Shown piece after piece: positions 32,801-33,677 of a DNA stretch of 33,677 nt. The position numbers and the translations under genes are program-made. Below the pieces are notes generated by a model that was given only the letters and a program-made list of their open reading frames with translations, was not told the origin of the DNA and ran no database searches. Each line of letters opens with the position of its first letter. Positions within the stretch are counted from its first letter, which is position 1. The DNA lies in the NCBI GenBank assembly GCA_947311265.1, contig CAMZKQ010000022.1:1-33677 (forward strand). Direction: 5' to 3'. The DNA comes from an uncultured Chlorobiota bacterium. Its GTDB lineage: Bacteria; Bacteroidota; Bacteroidia; Bacteroidales; JAADGE01.

Positions 32801-33677
32801 GCTGCTGGCGGAGCAAGTCCTTACACACAAAGTAGAACAGGCTTGTCAGCCTTAGGCTCTTATGCAGTTGGTGATTTAGAAAGTCCAATGGCACTAACTG
32901 GCATACCACCAGGGCATGCCCTCGACTTTGACGGCACAGACGACTATGTAAGTGCCGACGGTACTGCTTTTGATGGACTACCTGCAATTACAGTAGAAGC
33001 ATGGGTGAACCTGACAAACGCAGGGAACGATCAAAAAATAGTGGGGCAAGCTTTACTAGGTACTCCTTGGAAGGGTTTTATTTTAGGGGTTGCAGCTTCT
33101 AAAATAAAATTTGAAGTTTGGAATACTAACGAAACCAAATATACCATTCAAAATGGAACTGTTCCTTCCGGGCAGTGGGTACACCTTGCCCTTACGTGGA
33201 AAAAAAATGATAAAATGATAGCCTACATTAATGGCGAAGAAGTCGGAAACCTAGCAACAGCCAATTTTAACATAGCAGCAAGTAGCAGTAATTTAATTAT
33301 AGGAGCAGCCCCTTGGAGCCCCATCTACTTTAAGGTTAATGGGCAAATTGATGAACTTAGAGTTTGGAACACAGCACGTACTGCTTGCGAAATACGAGCA
33401 AATATGAATAACGAACTTATAGGCAACGAAGTAGGGCTTGTAGCTTATTATAATTTTAACCAAGGCGTAGCAGGAGCAAACAACGCAGGAGAAACTACTT
33501 TAATAGATAACTCTACAAACTCCCACAATGGCACATTAAATACCTTTGCACTTAGTGGAGCAACATCAAACTGGGTCGCCTCGGCAGCAAATGTAAATGA
33601 CCTTACCAACTTATCGGTTTGCACTACTTCTCCTAGTGCATTTCAAAAAGAAGTAGCAGCAAACTCTGATGTTATCG
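29876..33677 (+). CDS. Giant exported beta-helix / LamG surface protein, 3' end off window
   Basis: ATG at 29876 opens a frame without stops to the right edge, 1267 codons so far. A signal peptide ends in ASAQ (about residue 24). Residues about 30-460 look like a right-handed parallel beta-helix: short repeats rich in N, G and I such as NGIFNISINANSITNGSYGI and HTGLVISNNDIYDFNSHGIF, then a DGTPRGATPYIGAHEF end. Two LamG/concanavalin-like domains follow, ALDFDGVNDNVSVP (about 489-690) and ALDFDGTDDYVSAD (about 1015-1228), each ending in a RIW or RVW segment and GLVAYY-FNQ. Between them TWTGNTDNDWTNAANWTNG (702) starts a beta-rich module common in T9SS cargo. A C-terminal sorting domain would lie beyond the window. 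Probably a carbohydrate-binding adhesin or polysaccharide-acting surface protein. Confidence 0.9.
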   Translation, partial: MKKFTIYISAILIILATALPASAQFIGNYTIDPTGVDDTGTDPGGVSGKNYLNFTDAISTLKSFGVSGAVTFEVVSGTYNEQISIPQITGASAANTITFKSQDPAIYATLRHISSTTDNWVIKLDGADFIRIQELSIITDHTNSNDGIVIFFDDTNSSIDDIQISSCDIQGRVLATIVPSGAVITRAPAASNGIFNISINANSITNGSYGIYLPASATFPHTGLVISNNDIYDFNSHGIFVKKGTAVEILKNIIKSKPVPAALAVGLRAEECGAGTIIDGNKIEVTSASQNIGLWLENCIGTSGTENLITNNMVVTASTGTAQTSYGIHFESSTWTNVYYNSVRVSGGKNDSPAFFLDISAGAKNNSIQNNIFTNMSTGVAIKINNPSTENVNYNDLYATSGDVGLKGAVKYSTLATWQTASGYDTNSLNQDPQFVAGNDLHLSVDIPAFKMNAIPSVLEDIDGTPRGATPYIGAHEFITLPPASPENALDFDGVNDNVSVPYSATLDFTDQFTVEAWINPATLGENEKIVSKSNGTDHGFILARSGGNEIILEMWNTGGTYIQAFGGNLKMEWTHFAASWNKNGDLIVYMNGVEVAKTPGGGLNIRNETGAFADLTIGKDSWGGTFPFEGKIDEVRIWDYERTPDQIRENMCQTINTNSAGLVAYYTFNQAPGDAIDQTGNGHTGTRFGGPVYVASTAFTTWTGNTDNDWTNAANWTNGIPNTNSVNAGITNQTNSATIAGSENVNHLVIASGATLEKSTFNIKSSGNIFNFGSDNGTGYLELFGGTEQHYIAGDFATLEVNDNINNVGLASSVSLNTEVKMTNGKVFLYDNDFTLNSGANITGSVGASNYFVADQVGIFAQDVGASASEIYHIGTTANYSPATFTNKSATLGTFTARVFPDVRDNGLQTGGATIPTIDDCVNLTWILGQTSATPINFDLNLQWNATSEGGTFDRTNSAIGDYTAVWNSTIAAPAAGGASPYTQSRTGLSALGSYAVGDLESPMALTGIPPGHALDFDGTDDYVSADGTAFDGLPAITVEAWVNLTNAGNDQKIVGQALLGTPWKGFILGVAASKIKFEVWNTNETKYTIQNGTVPSGQWVHLALTWKKNDKMIAYINGEEVGNLATANFNIAASSSNLIIGAAPWSPIYFKVNGQIDELRVWNTARTACEIRANMNNELIGNEVGLVAYYNFNQGVAGANNAGETTLIDNSTNSHNGTLNTFALSGATSNWVASAANVNDLTNLSVCTTSPSAFQKEVAANSDVI

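Noticed and set aside
1-33677. Prophage, insertion sequence or integrative element
   Set aside because: No transposase, integrase, terminal inverted repeat or tRNA attachment site was seen; the tail-fibre-like gene has a signal peptide and stands without other phage genes.

Overview
The window looks like chromosomal DNA from a member of the Bacteroidota. It is AT-rich, and the predicted exported proteins have Bacteroidota-style signal peptides and lipoboxes. Candidate promoters fit the phylum's TTTG-N19-TAnnTTTG pattern: an exact TAAATTTG -7 box recurs ahead of several genes. Family content agrees: a GldN/PorN-like motility/secretion domain, DUF5063, a TPR-SpoIIE phosphatase, large LamG/beta-helix surface proteins, methylmalonyl-CoA epimerase and ATP-dependent PEP carboxykinase. 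I saw no tRNA, rRNA, CRISPR array or insertion sequence.

Layout from left to right. (1) 1-6647, minus strand: a nearly complete penicillin-acylase-family hydrolase (its last residues lie off the left edge), a lipoprotein GH13 alpha-amylase with a CBM48-like domain, a strong terminator, then a CheR methyltransferase preceded by an unknown lipoprotein. (2) 6987-7925, plus: malate dehydrogenase, closed by a bidirectional terminator. (3) 8110-14415: a 1378-residue exported ankyrin-repeat protein whose C-terminal half is an array of four GldN/PorN-like modules, divergent from a membrane TPR/SpoIIE phosphatase. (4) 14449-22835, minus: DUF5063, serA, serC, dihydropyrimidinase, MscS channel, a RelA/SpoT homologue and a small HD protein. 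(5) 23027-26763: pckA, tyrA (minus) with a long structured leader, and methylmalonyl-CoA epimerase. (6) 27117-33677, plus: a YfiR-family periplasmic protein, a tail-fibre-like protein with a self-cleaving S74 domain, and a giant beta-helix/LamG surface protein that runs off the right edge.

How the genes fit together. Central metabolism is well represented: mdh and pckA (malate, oxaloacetate and PEP), mce (propionate/succinate interconversion), serC-serA (serine) and tyrA (tyrosine). The accessory part is surface and signalling biology: starch hydrolysis, CheR methylation, a regulated phosphatase, and large exported repeat proteins of the kind often carried by a type IX secretion system. No T9SS machinery gene lies in the window.

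Most notable points: the ankyrin plus GldN-like fusion at 8110-12246; an RSH protein with an intact HD hydrolase site but substitutions at several (p)ppGpp synthetase residues; an intrinsic terminator with two short leader ORFs between the tyrA start and the only space available for its promoter; a perfect palindromic operator candidate in the tyrA/mce divergent region; and a terminator-like hairpin directly in front of the dihydropyrimidinase start codon.
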